A stretch of 64,000 bases of DNA from Hyaloscypha bicolor E (lineage: Eukaryota > Ascomycota > Leotiomycetes > Helotiales > Hyaloscyphaceae): positions 1,919,542-1,983,541 of the forward strand of contig NW_020194519.1 of NCBI RefSeq assembly GCF_002865645.1. Direction: 5' to 3'. The notes under the pieces are model-generated. The model made no database searches and was not told where the DNA came from. It saw only the letters and a program-made list of their open reading frames with translations. Made by a program: the position numbers and the translations under genes. Below, piece after piece: positions 11,502 through 23,569 of the stretch. How positions within the stretch are numbered: position 1 is the stretch's first letter; each line of letters begins with the position of its first letter.

Positions 11502-11989
11502 TGCTTAGCATAGATCGGAGTTTGGAGCAAGGGATAAAGCATTGCAGAGCGGGTCCTTGTCTTCTTATTGCATCGACACAGCGTAGAGCGTAAAGTTATT
11601 GCAGTCAATGGATTACCGCATGAGCATGAATAATCGTGGATTCGAGTGATGCAGCAGAAGTGACTCCATGATTCTCCAAGCATGACACGGGTGGCACGAT
11701 AACTGACGGAATTCCTTGAATCTAGAATTTAAGCAAACGTGATCCTAATTACATGTCTTTTCAATTTCCCCTCAACTGTATGCGCCTGCATGAACTCCAA
11801 TCCAGGATCATACCATGCCATCTTTATCTTCAGTGCCCTGAACCTTAACGCCTTGCAAATAAAAGACAACTCCAGCCCAATCCAGAGCCTACCATGCCAT
11901 TACAATCAAATGCCAACCGCAAGTCTCTCTCACGCCTCCCTAGGCTCCCACCAAAACACGGAGAACATCCCCAAATCATCTGACCATAT
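11502..11989. other. Intergenic between convergent genes
   Basis: The 3' flanks of the peptidase (plus) and the kinase (minus). No gene recognised. Frames here are extensions of antisense reading through the kinase tail. Confidence 0.4.
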
Positions 11990-13892
11990 TCATCTACGAT
12001 ACATGTCTCGATCCCGATCATGAGTTCTCTCCAAAGGTTCTCTCTCCCTGACTCTGTCTCGCTCGCGATCACGAACTGGGCTGCGACTGCGACTTCGGGT
12101 TCGTCCGCTTCTACTGCGCTCATCGTAATCGAGCCTGTCCCGGTCCCGCTCTCTATCTCTGTTCTCGTGACGACGCTCATCTCGGTCATCGCGTCTTCGA
12201 GGGCGGTCATCTCTTTCTCTTGAAAGTCGATCATCTCTTGAAGGTCGATCGTCTCGCGGAAGGCGGTCATCTCGTTCTCTCGAAGATCGATCGTTCCTTG
12301 GAGGGCGATCGTCTCGTCTTCCGCTGTCTGGCCCGTAGCTTGGGATATACGTGTCGATAGATGGTGCGCCAGTTCTGTTTCTTGGAGGAGCCCGATCACG
12401 GTCGAGATCACGAGACCGGGATCTATAGCCATCTGGACGCTCCCTCGCTCCATCATAGGCTGAATAATCTGCTGGCGGAGGTCTAGGTGGCAATCTTGTA
12501 TCTGGTCTGTCGTCGCGGTGTCGTTCCCATGCTCGTCTACGCTCCTCTTGCGGTGGTGGTGGAGGGATCCCGTTGCGATGACCGCCGTGAGGTGGGTAGC
12601 GACCGCCATTTTGTTGACGATATCCGTAGTTGTCTCCATTTCCAAATCCCCCATGGCCATTTGTTGTCGGTTCACCTCCCCAATTGCCAGCGCCCATCCC
12701 CACAGTTCCCCCTTTCGGAGCTGGTGGAGGAGCGGCCTTCTGGCCTCTGAACTTTCTGCGATCCAACTCGTGAGAGTCTTCCATGACCGGGAGATCTCCA
12801 GCCTTTGCGGGTAGTGGAGCATTGCGGAAGTATGGATGCTTCAATGCATCAATCGCATTGACTCGCTTTCTCCAGTCCAGTTTGAGCAACTCGTTCAGAA
12901 GCGAAATGGCGCCAGAGCCAGCCTCTCGAAAACGTTGTGCAACAGTAGGCAGATGCGGTAGAAACTTCAAGCCATCGGCGCCTGGCAAAGACTTCCATCC
13001 TGGCATATTCTCGTCCGTAGGGGTACCAACTAATTCGAAAATTATCTTGAGCTGGTTCGCATCACTGTCTCCCGCGAGAATTGGTTTTCCAGTTAACATC
13101 TCTCCAAACACACATCTATTGAAACGTCAGTGGCTGAACTAGAAGGACGTCTGAGAATACCGACCCAACCCCCCACATATCTATAGCAGTCGTATATTTT
13201 CTCAAATGCAAGAGAAGCTCGGGAGGTCGGTACCAACGAGTAACTACAAGAGATGTGTAGTCACGACGGGCTTCTCCGCCTCCGCGCCCAGCGACCGGGA
13301 CAGGTTCATCGTAATGACGAGCCAAGCCAAAATCTGCAATCTGTAGAATGCCTTTGTTGTTGATCAAGAGATTTGCAGCCTTCATGTCTCGATGCAGGAT
13401 GTGATTGTCGTGAAGATACCGCAAGCCTTCCAACAGTTGCAACATATAACACTTGATTTGGGCCTCTGTGAGTGTGATGCCGGGGTTCTCGAGAAGGCCA
13501 GAGAGATCGTGGTCCATGTACGGTGTGACCATATACATAATCGCTCGTTTTTTTTTATCGGCGGGTTTCGAGTGGTGTTCAACTGCCATCTCTTCCAGCT
13601 TGAGAATGTTCGGGTGTGACAAGAGCTTGAGAAGCTTGATCTCTCGAAGAGCTGTGATAGGGAATCCATCTTTCTCGTTGTGCATCAAGATCTTCTTCAA
13701 CGCAACCACTGCCCCTGTCTTCTTCGATTTTGCGCGATGAACCTCTCCGAATGTCCCTTCTCCCAACTTGCCTAGTACTTCGTAGTCAGTAATCCTCGAG
13801 CAGCCCAAGAAGCGGGTTTGAGGTCGAGCGTGTTCTCTGGCGAAAGCAACAAAGTCGCCGGGCGGACTTGGCTGATGAGCAGGAGTCTCCAT
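11990..13892 (-). CDS. BUR1: BUR1/CDK9-type cyclin-dependent kinase
   Basis: A nuclear Ser/Thr kinase of the P-TEFb/BUR class that phosphorylates RNA polymerase II CTD and Spt5 during elongation, with a Bur2-like cyclin. Exons 13892-13165 and 13115-11990 give 617 residues. The kinase domain covers ~37-350: glycine loop GEGTFGE (44-50), the cyclin-binding helix PITALRE (78-84), which is the CDK9 signature, HRDMKAAN (167-174), DFG (187-189) and activation segment [13 protein letters not shown]. After the kinase domain come a Gly/Asn/Pro region and ~170 residues dominated by Arg, Asp and Ser (repeats such as [16 protein letters not shown]). This tail is disordered and RS/RD-like, and is longer than in budding yeast. 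The gene is divergent from a complex I gene over 504 bp. Confidence 0.95.
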
Positions 13893-14396
13893 CTTTCAGT
13901 TGAGCTGAGAGTGTGTAAGTTGGTGGAGTGACTGAAGTGAGGTGCGCAAGCTGCGAGTTGGTTGTCCCAGTCTCAGTTCGTCCTTTGAAGGTTCCAGTGT
14001 TGAGAAGGAGGGAGAAGGATCGAAGGAGACAACATCAGAGGGGGGTTAAAACGGCTCAAGACAAAAGTCTTGCGCATCGTATTATAGTTCGAACAATAGT
14101 ACCATACGTACTTGGACAATAGCAAGATGCGACTGCCGTTCATTCACCAAACACTGCTCACAATAGTTGCAAGGCAATCCCCCGAGTGAGCTTCTTAGCG
14201 CCGGAGCGGACTTACAATTATCCTGATCTCGCTGTCGCTCGACCTCGAACTCTGGACCATCCTAATCGAACCTAACCCGACGCCAACAGAGGACAGCACA
14301 CTCAGGGACTCAAGTCAGGACTATTTCTTTAAGTCCGCCATCGTGAGTACATGGAGAACCCACTATTTGCGCGTGGCTGACAGAATTGACAGAGCA
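13893..14396. promoter_or_regulatory. Bidirectional upstream region BUR1 / NDUFB2-like
   Basis: 504 bp between divergent starts. A candidate 5'-UTR intron for the downstream gene (GTGAGT at 14343 to CAG ending ~14392) lies just before its ATG. No ORF of note. Confidence 0.5.
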
Positions 14397-14666
14397 ATGG
14401 CAGGCAAACCAATGGCGGGCAAACATCCAATTCACATCCATCCAGCTCCTTTGTTCTACCGTGTAGCAGCGACGGGCATTTCAGCGAGCATGTGGTTCTT
14501 CGTGAGTCTTTTTGAAAACCTTATTCAACCAATTGCTGACAGTCCTCGCAGTTGATGTATAGAGCGAAAAAAGACGGTACCTTTCCAAGCGACCCTCCAC
14601 ATCGAGCATCTCTAACAAGCAGCAGGTCCTGCGTTATTAGGTTGGAAGCATCCTTGGGACCATTGA
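14397..14666 (+). CDS. Complex I NDUFB2-like small subunit
   Basis: A tiny, three-exon gene (14397-14501, 14552-14576, 14626-14666) encoding 56 residues. It begins MAGKPMAGKHPIHIHP, has a single hydrophobic segment (VAATGISASMWFFLMYRA) and ends GWKHPWDH. The MWFxxxYRAKxDGPxxLGWxHPWDH pattern is what I recall for the fungal counterpart of NDUFB2, an accessory subunit of NADH:ubiquinone oxidoreductase in the inner mitochondrial membrane. The middle exon is only 25 nt, so no single reading frame shows the gene. Both introns are ~50 nt with standard borders, and the frame closes exactly at TGA. The start could be shifted by a leader exon. Confidence 0.78.
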
Positions 14667-14880
14667 CAAGACCCTGTTTCAGATCTGGGGAATGTTTACT
14701 GGAGGTTGAATTTGGCTGATCAGGCAAGGGAAAGCGATCCGATGTCCCATATACGGCGGCAATGAAGCGTGGTAGAGGGGCAGCTTGTGACTGAATCATT
14801 GTACATATGTCCCAGCAAGCATTCAGATTTTTATACTACTTGATTCCAACCATCCATTCTTTGTGTCTATCTATACTTCA

Positions 14881-16229
14881 CTACGAGGACCGAGGCTTTT
14901 CGAACAAGTAATGGCTCACGCCCCATGTGTCTCCACCCTCGTACGCAAACAATTCTGCACACGCCATGTAGAAGATTTGCCATCTATGATACCACATGGC
15001 GGTATCTTTCTCGCCATAGGTTTCTGTAAGATGTGGCCAAATTTCCTTCTTGCTTGCTGTCATCTTCGACAACCAATCCTGCATCGATCAGCGAGCTGAA
15101 TTATAAAAGCATTTGTCCACTTGCCTCGCAAGTCTTGGCGTAGTGCTTTCCGTTGACCCACCATTGGGTTTCCAGTTTCAGATCCCGCTGAAAGTAAAGA
15201 AGCAAATCTGCAGATGGCATGGTTCCTCCCGAGAAAAAGTGAGTGCTCATCCAACCCTCTTCAAAGTCATACGGGGTCGTATTATGACTGAAGATATGAA
15301 CGAAGAGCTTTCCTGATGGCTTCAAAGTTCTTGAAATCTTAGCCATGAGAAGCTCATAATTCTTCATATGTTCAAACAGCTGGAGATTTCGTAAGCTGTG
15401 TTTACGAACTGGACCCTGTAACAAACCTCGATCGAGACAACACGATCAAAAGCCTCATTCTCGAACTCATAGTCTACTACATTGCCTGTGACGACAGTCA
15501 AGTTTTTGAGACCCTTCTCTTTAGCCTTTTGGTCAATGTAGATCTTCTGCGTTCTCGAGTTCGAGAAGGCTGTGACCCTGGAATTAGGAAGCACCTCGGC
15601 GAAATACAGAGCTCCAGAACCCCAACCGCATCTAATCCTCTGTCAGTGACTGATCAGCAGGAAAACTCAATCTCAAAACTCACCCAAGATCCAAAATACT
15701 CATACCATCTTTCAACTGAGCCTTCTCCACATACGTCTCCAGCATTGCAATCTCTGCTTGGGCCAACGTCTCTCCACCCTTTGGATACAAACAAGAGGAG
15801 TACTTCATTCTAGGCCCCAAACAAGCAGTCAGAACCCCGGTGCCGACCTCATAATGCTGCTCATTTGCGGTTGCAGTCTCAATGGCAATGGGTCTGCTGC
15901 GAAGGAGTTCCACGTAGCTCATCTTACTTTTGTAAGCTTCTTCCAGAGATGTGCTCTTTATGAGCTCAATACGGTCGCGCAGCTGGCGCCGGATTCCTAT
16001 ACGGATGACAGCGTGTGGGAGGTAGCCTCCATCGAGGATCCAATCTGTAAGAAGTCAGTAATTGAACTGGGTGTGATTCGGGTACGGCTGGAATACCGTA
16101 ATTCATCTTCACGTCAACAATGTTTCTGCCCAGTCGAAATACTAAGGAGAAGAAAGTATAGTTGTCCTTGAAAGTTGTTGAGTGTCGATTTGCAAACTGT
16201 TTGAGAATTCGAGACCAAAGCGCATCCAA
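14881..16229 (-). CDS. Cyclopropane-fatty-acid-synthase-like SAM methyltransferase
   Basis: A SAM methyltransferase of the CFAS/coclaurine N-methyltransferase-like family found in fungi and plants; substrate unknown. Exons are 16229-16097, 16044-15684, 15631-15428, 15380-15125 and 15078-14881, giving 383 residues. The N-terminal helix region carries [29 protein letters not shown] and [18 protein letters not shown] follow, then SAM motif [26 protein letters not shown] and [16 protein letters not shown] complete the core, and the C-terminus ends [14 protein letters not shown]. Intron 4 uses a GC donor (AG|GCAAGT at 15124). The start at 16229 is the first ATG compatible with the frame. The gene lies 150 bp downstream of the P5B ATPase on the same strand; no functional link is known. 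Confidence 0.87.
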
Positions 16230-16378
16230 GTGTCATCTCTTGCAGCAAATTTGGGTTGCCGTAGAAATTGTGTTAACAACCTCAACATTTTTTGGCTGGA
16301 ACCATACGTCATTGGCAGCTCGAATATTACACAGACTCTAATTCTTTCATTGTACATTAGAATTATATATACAAGAGT

Positions 16379-19300
16379 CTATTGTAACGTGCGCATCTCT
16401 TCCAGCACAATTTTATATGCCTTGCGCCGTTTTGGTTTTCTGGTAACAGCAGTCTTCAACTTGCCCAAGTACTTCGCCAGTCTCGGCAAAACGTAATTCT
16501 CTGATGACCAAGCCAAGACGATATATCCTATCCCTAAAGTTAGGACAAATGATCTAAAATCCCAGCTCATCTTCGTTAATTGCATGAATTTCGCCACCGA
16601 CTCAGACGGGTCGAATAGCATATAGGAGCAGAATAGGAGTGCTACCACAATTGTCACCACGAATGGTACTACGTAAGAATGAGCCATGGTTATTTCGTAG
16701 AATAATATCAGAAGGCTTACAGTTATGGGCCATTGATTGACGGAATGGTGGCCCTACACTCAAGACGATCCCGGACAGGATGTACTCATAGCAAGAGACC
16801 AAGAACAGTGTGGTATTCTCTGAGTTTTCGACGTTTGATTTCTCCCTATCCAAGTGGGGAGGTATGAACCTGAAATATGGTTAGCATTGGAAGTAGCAAT
16901 TTCCGGATTTGAACACGCACCAAGGCTGTCTCCGAACCATCCGAAAGCCGACGGCTTGTATCAAGATGCAAATGGCGATTTGACCCAGTAGTGGCGTCAA
17001 GACTTTTCGAGAGACAAGGTTTGCTGTTGGTCGTTTCATACAAAGTACTGGGAAAGGACCAGTCCAACCCACTAAACAAAGTAAGTATGGGCTCGGCTGA
17101 GATACAGTCTCACCTACTGAAGATGGCAATGGGGAGAATCAAGACCAGATCAATGAATAAAAACTGTAGTGAATGTCAGTGGACAAAGTAATGTCACAGA
17201 ACAAGCTTCACTGACCTGAAAGTCTCCCAGATTTGACGCAGAAGCATAGAGGAAGCTGACAGAGGTAAATTGTATGGCAGAATAAAGACTCATGTATTTG
17301 AAACAGCTGAAACTTGTTACCAAAGCAGCACGTCCCTCACTACAATAGATAATTAGTCAATGATCATAAGGGATGTGCAACAGCCATACCGAATGACTTC
17401 AGGAACGCATGTGATGTCAAAGACACGACTTGTAAAGGGCGCAGCAACAGATGCCTCAGCCTCAGAGAGCGAAATGCCTACATCGGCAGCTTTCAAAGCC
17501 CCACAGTCATTGGCACCATCACCACAGAAGCCACAACAATAGTCTATGCTTTGTAGCTTTTCGACAAGTTCATGTTTCTCGTCAGGTGACATGCGAGCAA
17601 AAACCTGACCACAAACAAGCATCTTCACTGCGTTAGTACCATAATCAAGAACATGCGGACTTGGACTTACCCTTTGTAGGACTACTGGCTGCGCAAAATC
17701 AATAATCCATCGGAAGACATCTCCGCTAACTGCAAGAGAGTAGTTACGCAGGTTAGAAATATCGTAAGGGAGTGAGGCATCTCCCTCTGCTGGCGGTGGT
17801 AAAGGCTGGTTATCTTAGCAGTAGCACAATAAAAGGTAGCATCTACAAACCGTAAGAGTATGCTCATCAAGAGTGAAAATATTATTGTCAATGCTTTCCC
17901 AAGATAGCCGGGCTTTGGGGTCCTGAAAATCTCCTATGATCTTGTTAGCATTGTTAAAGGTCTGGGATTTGAAAACTACCTTCACCAAAGTGAGGGACAA
18001 AACAGTGAGCAGTCTTGTCAATGAGATTGCACTCTCGGGCTACACTAATAGCAGTCAAAATATTATCTCCGGTGCACATGACCTTTCGGATTCCTGCTTT
18101 GGAGAGCTCGTCCAGTACCCCTGCTGTACTGGGTTTCAATTTATTTTCAAAGATGATAAATCCGATAAAGTCCAGTCCAGATTCGGCTTCTGCGCGCTTC
18201 ATCTTTTGAACCTTGACCCAGTTCAGTTTGGCAATATGTTTTGTTGCACATGCAATGACCCGAAAGCCACGATGAGTATAATAAGCAAGCAACTCTTCAT
18301 AATCGCTGGGAACTGTACCTTGGTAAGTAAACGAGCGCAATTCTATGTAGGAAAGGATGGATTCTTACAGCTTTCAGCTCTACATACATCCTTCATACAC
18401 TCGGGTGCGCCTTTGACGTAGACATCACAGCCTGGAGACCCAAAGTTTCGAACGATGACGCTTGCCCTTCGAAGTTGATACACGAACTCGAACGACTTCA
18501 AGACACCGAGTTCAATCGGTGATCGCTGTGAGTAATGTTAGAAGGCGTTCGTAGGGGTTTTGAGGCTATACGATCCAGACTTACGCTGGTGCTTTGTGGG
18601 TTGTCATTATCATCGATGTCGTATTCCATCCCAGCAGGCGGTCTGGCAATTGAAGGCGACAACCCACCTTGCTCTTCATCCTCAGTATCGCCGCCTCGTT
18701 GCTGGCCTTCCTCGAAAGACCAGCCAGTAAATTCGAACATTTTCACATCGAGGGGATCGCCGACTAGTTCCCCTTCGACCACCCTCAGGGAATGGCATGT
18801 AGCCATAGTGTGGAGCACAGCTTTGTGGAGATCATATTCAACAGTGGGATCACGCTCATAAGCCGCAACAGGAAGTAAGGATAGGGCATCGGCAAGTATA
18901 TCGCTGAACCGATTTAGAGGTTTCTGTGCGACGCGAATGCCGAGGACATCCAGACCATCCTCGGTAAGTGTGCCTGTTTTATCAAAACATACAATGTCGA
19001 GCTTTCCCCCAACGTTAACTCTTTGAGGACTAATACAGAAGATCTGCTTCTTCCTCAGACGGGAAAGTGCAAAATTCGTTCCGATCGACAGAGTTGCTGG
19101 AAGGGCTGGTGGGACAACAATGGTGATCAAGTCCAGGGCTCTGACAATGATCAAGTGCCAAGCCAACTTCAGGCGAACAAAATTGATGAAGGATGCAATG
19201 AACCCCAGCAGTGCAATTCCACCCATGACAGAGATGTATCTGAAAGAATCTCGGTAAAACTTAAATCCAGAGGGCTTGGGAAAGAGCATCGATCGAACAA

Positions 19301-21150
19301 GAGCGCCTTTCGTAGTATTGAAGCCCGTTCTCACGGCCATGGCAAGTGCAACAGCCTCATCATCTTTGTCGTCCTGTGGGCGCCTGGCTCGGATTATCTT
19401 GGTTCCGCAGAATAAGAAGTGTCTCGCAAGATCAGCAGCAATGGATGAAGCTGTTAGGTTGAGAAGCCGCAGTGATTGATCTGTTGCCGGGACTTTCGAT
19501 ACAGGTACAGATTCGCCTGCAAATTAGAGCTTATATGAAATGATTGGATCAGGCCATACCTGTTAGCATGCTTTCATTGACGATGCAGTCGCCAGTGAGG
19601 AGAATGCTATCACATGGAAATTGTGTCAAGGCAGGGTCTGTTACTTCGTACACATCTCCTGGAACCAGTTCGCTTGATGGCACGTAGCGCCCTATAAATG
19701 CATTAAATCACAAAACAACAGGATGATTGAGAATTCTTACAGAAAGAGTTGCGTAATACTCGAACGTCACATTCAAACCTGGAGATTTCCCGAAGCCTTC
19801 TCATGGTCTGAAAAATATATCAGTGGGTGATATGGACACACGACATAGTACTCACCGAGCGAGTTTCCAGAAGAGTTGTAGTAATGCTCACTGCAGAGAT
19901 GAGGAAGATACAGGCGGCGTAGTAGTAGTATTCATCAAAGGACCAGAGAATAAGACTGGCAATTTGAAATACATAGAAAGGGTGAAACGCCTGTTGCAAG
20001 TAAGCACGATTCTACGAAGTCACTGAGAGTACAAACCTCATCTATCAGCAGTTGCGGGATAGTCTTTTGCTTTATATCGATAAGATTCTTTCCGAATACA
20101 AGTTCTCGGATTTCTTTCTCATCTCCATCGATCCCAGCTCGGATAGACTTAACATCGGTCCAAGCTGGATCCTTCCAACTGTTGCTAAGAACAAACCTGT
20201 CCTTCACTGGGTGGAAGGAGAATCGCATATATCGATAGTCAAGTATACGAAGGTCCTCGAGAACAGGGTCATCATCCTCTTCGTCTAACACCGCATAACG
20301 CTTCTCTGATGCCCCAAAAACAGTTGACATTGAACGGCCATACTCTTTGGAGTCAATGCCTTGAACCACCATTTCTCCCCATTGATTCTACTGAGATTAG
20401 CAAGGGGTCATGAATATGTATTGACATCATGAAAATGTCATCGTTCGGACAATGATTGAGACTGACCTCTATAACAACCCAACTGCAGCTTCGCATCGGG
20501 CATGGCGTACCGACTATACGTACTTGCCATCGTGGCAGCCAACGGAAGAGAAGATATCCAAGACCAAATGTAAGAACACAAATGGTTGTGTATAAGGCAA
20601 GGCCTGATGTGGAAGTCGTAAACCCAGCCACCACAATAGTAAGATCCTCCGTGACTATGTATATCTTCTGGCTGGTCCGATGCCCCCGACCAAAATTGCT
20701 CCCATTGCTATCACTTCGGAGCAAGCGATCATGGACCGAGGCTCTCGAGTGTCCAGAAGACGTCCTTCTCATTGTAGATAGCTCGCCAGCTTCCAGATCA
20801 GCCTCCTCTTCCTCCTCTTCAAAATTGAGCTCGGATTCATCGTCTAGGATTGCACTGTCGTCTGAAGGCTGTAAAGGCTCCTCGTCGTAAAATGTGAAGC
20901 TTGTTGTCGAGTCGGCTCGCTCCCGACGGTGGAGAAAAGATGAATTGGAGGTAGGTACACTCTCGCCCATGGGACCAGAAAAAACTTCGTCCTGGGCCAT
21001 TTCAACATCGTCAAGAAAGCTTGAAACCGACGCGTTTGTCAAATTGGAGTCTCTTCGGTATACTGGGCCATACTGGCCGTTCGAGGAGCCATTTCTTCGA
21101 GAGCTGCTCCTCAGGCCCCGATGAATGGGCATGCCATTGGATTCGTCCAT
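16379..21150 (-). CDS. YPK9: P5B-type cation/polyamine ATPase (YPK9/ATP13A2 family)
   Basis: A vacuolar or lysosomal P-type ATPase; the family exports polyamines from the lumen and protects against metal stress. Sixteen exons: 21150-20467, 20387-20037, 19990-19856, 19807-19741, 19691-19560, 19516-18585, 18525-18369, 18318-17980, 17933-17851, 17805-17671, 17622-17390, 17339-17216, 17163-17118, 17071-16921, 16869-16721 and 16668-16379. They total exactly 1335 codons. The N-terminus (~170 residues) is acidic and Ser-rich. The actuator motif TGES is at ~456-459. The P5B hallmark PPALP in M4 is at ~592-596; P5A pumps differ here. The phosphorylated Asp is ~635 in [10 protein letters not shown], and the hinge motif [11 protein letters not shown] lies at ~1039. 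The membrane half ends in [15 protein letters not shown]. The second exon uses tandem acceptors, where only the inner one avoids an in-frame stop. Confidence 0.95.
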
Positions 21151-21503
21151 CTTAAAAGTAACAATAACACGCCGTGCGCGTGTCCGGCATTTAGAGATAG
21201 GTTACCATGGTGGTTGAATGATTGGAGGTGAAGACGTCGAGAAATTCACCTTCATTGACATTCAGCATTACAGGAGACTGGCTTGGCGTACTTTTATCTT
21301 ATCGGGCGTCGGCACCCGGAGCGACTGGGGGGCAAAGCGGGACCATTAGCGAGCACCTGTTGGGGCTCCCAGCAAAGTCTCAATCTTTTTCACCTCCACA
21401 ACTGCAAAATATTGACACTGTCAACCTCGACACGTCAAATCACCGATCTTTCATTCTACCAACCTGTTCCAGGTCTCTCACGATTTGATCGCTATCCGGC
21501 AAG
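21151..21503. promoter_or_regulatory. Bidirectional promoter P5B ATPase / NAP1
   Basis: 353 bp between the divergent starts of the P5B ATPase and NAP1. Contains no gene. Overlapping frames (21222-21552) are chance reads. Confidence 0.55.
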
Positions 21504-23002
21504 ATGTCTGACATACCCAAAAAGCAGAACACTACGGGTGCGCCGTGCGTAATACCAGACAAACCAACAGTAGTACATCAACCTGATTGTTTTCTCTAGA
21601 ACCCCTCAGAATACTCCCGCGAGCCAGGCGCCCATCAGTTCTCACGCGCAACAGCCAGGAGTTAGTACAATCAAAGAAGGTGTGTTGACCGCGTTTGCTC
21701 ACCGTGTTTTTCCTGCTCACCTTTGCCTCTCACCGATTGTTTTTGTCCAGCACTAACGTTCTTCACAGAGGAGTTTGACCGCGCTGCAGCAGCCTCTATC
21801 TTCGCCCAAAATCCCAAATTGGTCTCCTTGATTCAAGGTAAACTTGGTTCTCTCGTTGGCCGATCATCTGGATACGTTGAGAGTCTCCCTACGAATGTTC
21901 GTCGTCGAGTTGCAGGCCTGAAAGGTGTCCAAAAGGAGCATTCAAAGTTGGAGGCCGAGTTTCAAGAAGAGGTTTTAGAGCTGGAAAAGAAATACTTCGC
22001 CAAGTTTACTCCTCTTTATCAAAAGCGAGCTACCATCGTCAATGGCCTCGCCGAGCCCACCGCCGAGGAAATCAAGACCGGTGAGGAAGATGAAGAGGAG
22101 CAGGGCGAGGCAGATACTGCTGAGAAGTCAGAGGAGGTATCTGATGTCAAGGGTATTCCGGAATTCTGGCTCTCTGCCATGAAGAACCATGTCTCGTTGG
22201 CAGAGATGATTACCGACAGAGATGAGGCCGCTCTTAAGGACCTGACCGACGTCCGAATGGAGTATCTTGACAAGCCTGGATTCCGCTTGATCTTCGAGTT
22301 CGCCGAGAACGACTTCTTCAACAACAAGACAATCACAAAGACCTACTTCTACCAGAATGAGAGCGGGTACGGTGGTGACTTTATTTACGATCACGCTGAG
22401 GGAGACAAGATCGATTGGAAGACTGGCAAGGATTTGACGGTACGGATTGAGAGCAAGAAGCAACGTAACAAGAGTAAGTATTAAGCTCCTGCTTTTATTA
22501 AACTTGGCTAATTTACATTTCCAGACACAAAGCAAACCCGTGTTGTCAAGAAGACCGTCCCAACCGAGTCATTCTTCAACTTCTTCTCTCCGCCAAAGGC
22601 ACCAACAGACGAAGATGACGATGATGCTGCTTCGGATATTGAGGTACGTCTGGAACTCGACTATCAGTTGGGAGAGGACATCAAGGAGAAGCTCATCCCA
22701 CGTGCGATTGATTGGTTCACTGGAGAGGCCCTTCAATTCGAGGAGGTGGACGATGAGATGGAGGAGGGTGACTTCGAGGACGAGGTAAGCATTCCGTCAA
22801 TTTCCGCAATCACAAAAAAGGGATAACTGACAAATGTCACTACAGGATGATGAAGAAGATGATCTTTCTGAGAACGACGACGAGGAAGAATCAGATGATG
22901 ATGTATATGTCCCCATCCATATTTGTGAACATGTTGTGCTAACTGGTGTAGGATGACGCGGCCAAACCCAAGCAAGAGGCTGCCGAGTGCAAGCAAAGCT
23001 AA
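21504..23002 (+). CDS. NAP1: Nucleosome assembly protein NAP1
   Basis: A histone H2A-H2B chaperone that shuttles between cytosol and nucleus. Exons are 21504-21544, 21600-21679, 21769-22473, 22525-22784, 22846-22902 and 22952-23002, giving 397 residues. The order is a short Gln/Pro/Ser leader, the dimerisation helix, the NAP fold (VKGIPEFWLSAMKNH; LIFEFAENDFFNNKTITKTY; DWKTGKDLTV) and the acidic tail rich in Asp/Glu. The signature KKTVPTESFFNFFSPP is present. The last four residues are CKQS, a CaaX-like end. The tiny first exon (41 nt) is supported by its exact frame and by the conserved Met-Ser start. Confidence 0.95.
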
Positions 23003-23569
23003 ATGGTCATCGGTTTTGGCTTCTCATACAAATATCCAGGCTGTCATACAGTTGACTTGTTACACACCACCTCCACATCCGCCTCCACATCATGCCTCGA
23101 CTTGTTAGGGAAGAAATTTGCACGGCATAGGAGTCTTCACATGCATTGTGTCTTTCCCAGTCCTTTAGACTAGCTAATCAGCCATTCAAGGCCTTTACTT
23201 CTCCATTTGTCGTTTTATCGGATCAGTTCATTTGTGTAAATGTCGCAGAGGCGTTCGTAGATGACGAATCAGAAAAGTTCACTGAAGTTTGATCGTGCCC
23301 TTAGGTTTGTACATGAGGCGTGTGTTGACAGACGGGGTCTTTCTTGTTGGCACCGTCCACCATCCCCATCCCAACGGCCCGGAAATGTTGATTACTTGAC
23401 AAGGCTGAAGTGGAGTGGCTAAGAGACCCCTGCATAAAAATCTCTTCTATCAGCCTTGTGCTTGTAGATGACGCGAGACCGCCGCCCCAAATAAATCCAA
23501 GAACCTGACTCACCTACCTTACATTCCTTTCCTTCCATCAAGCACCTTCCTTCAATCAAACACAAAATC
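23003..23569. promoter_or_regulatory. Upstream region of phosphoglycerate dehydrogenase
   Basis: 567 bp with the NAP1 3' flank on the left. The last ~55 bases before the ATG (23511-23569) form a CT-rich leader with repeated CCTTCC units, typical of strongly expressed fungal genes. No gene seen. Confidence 0.5.
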
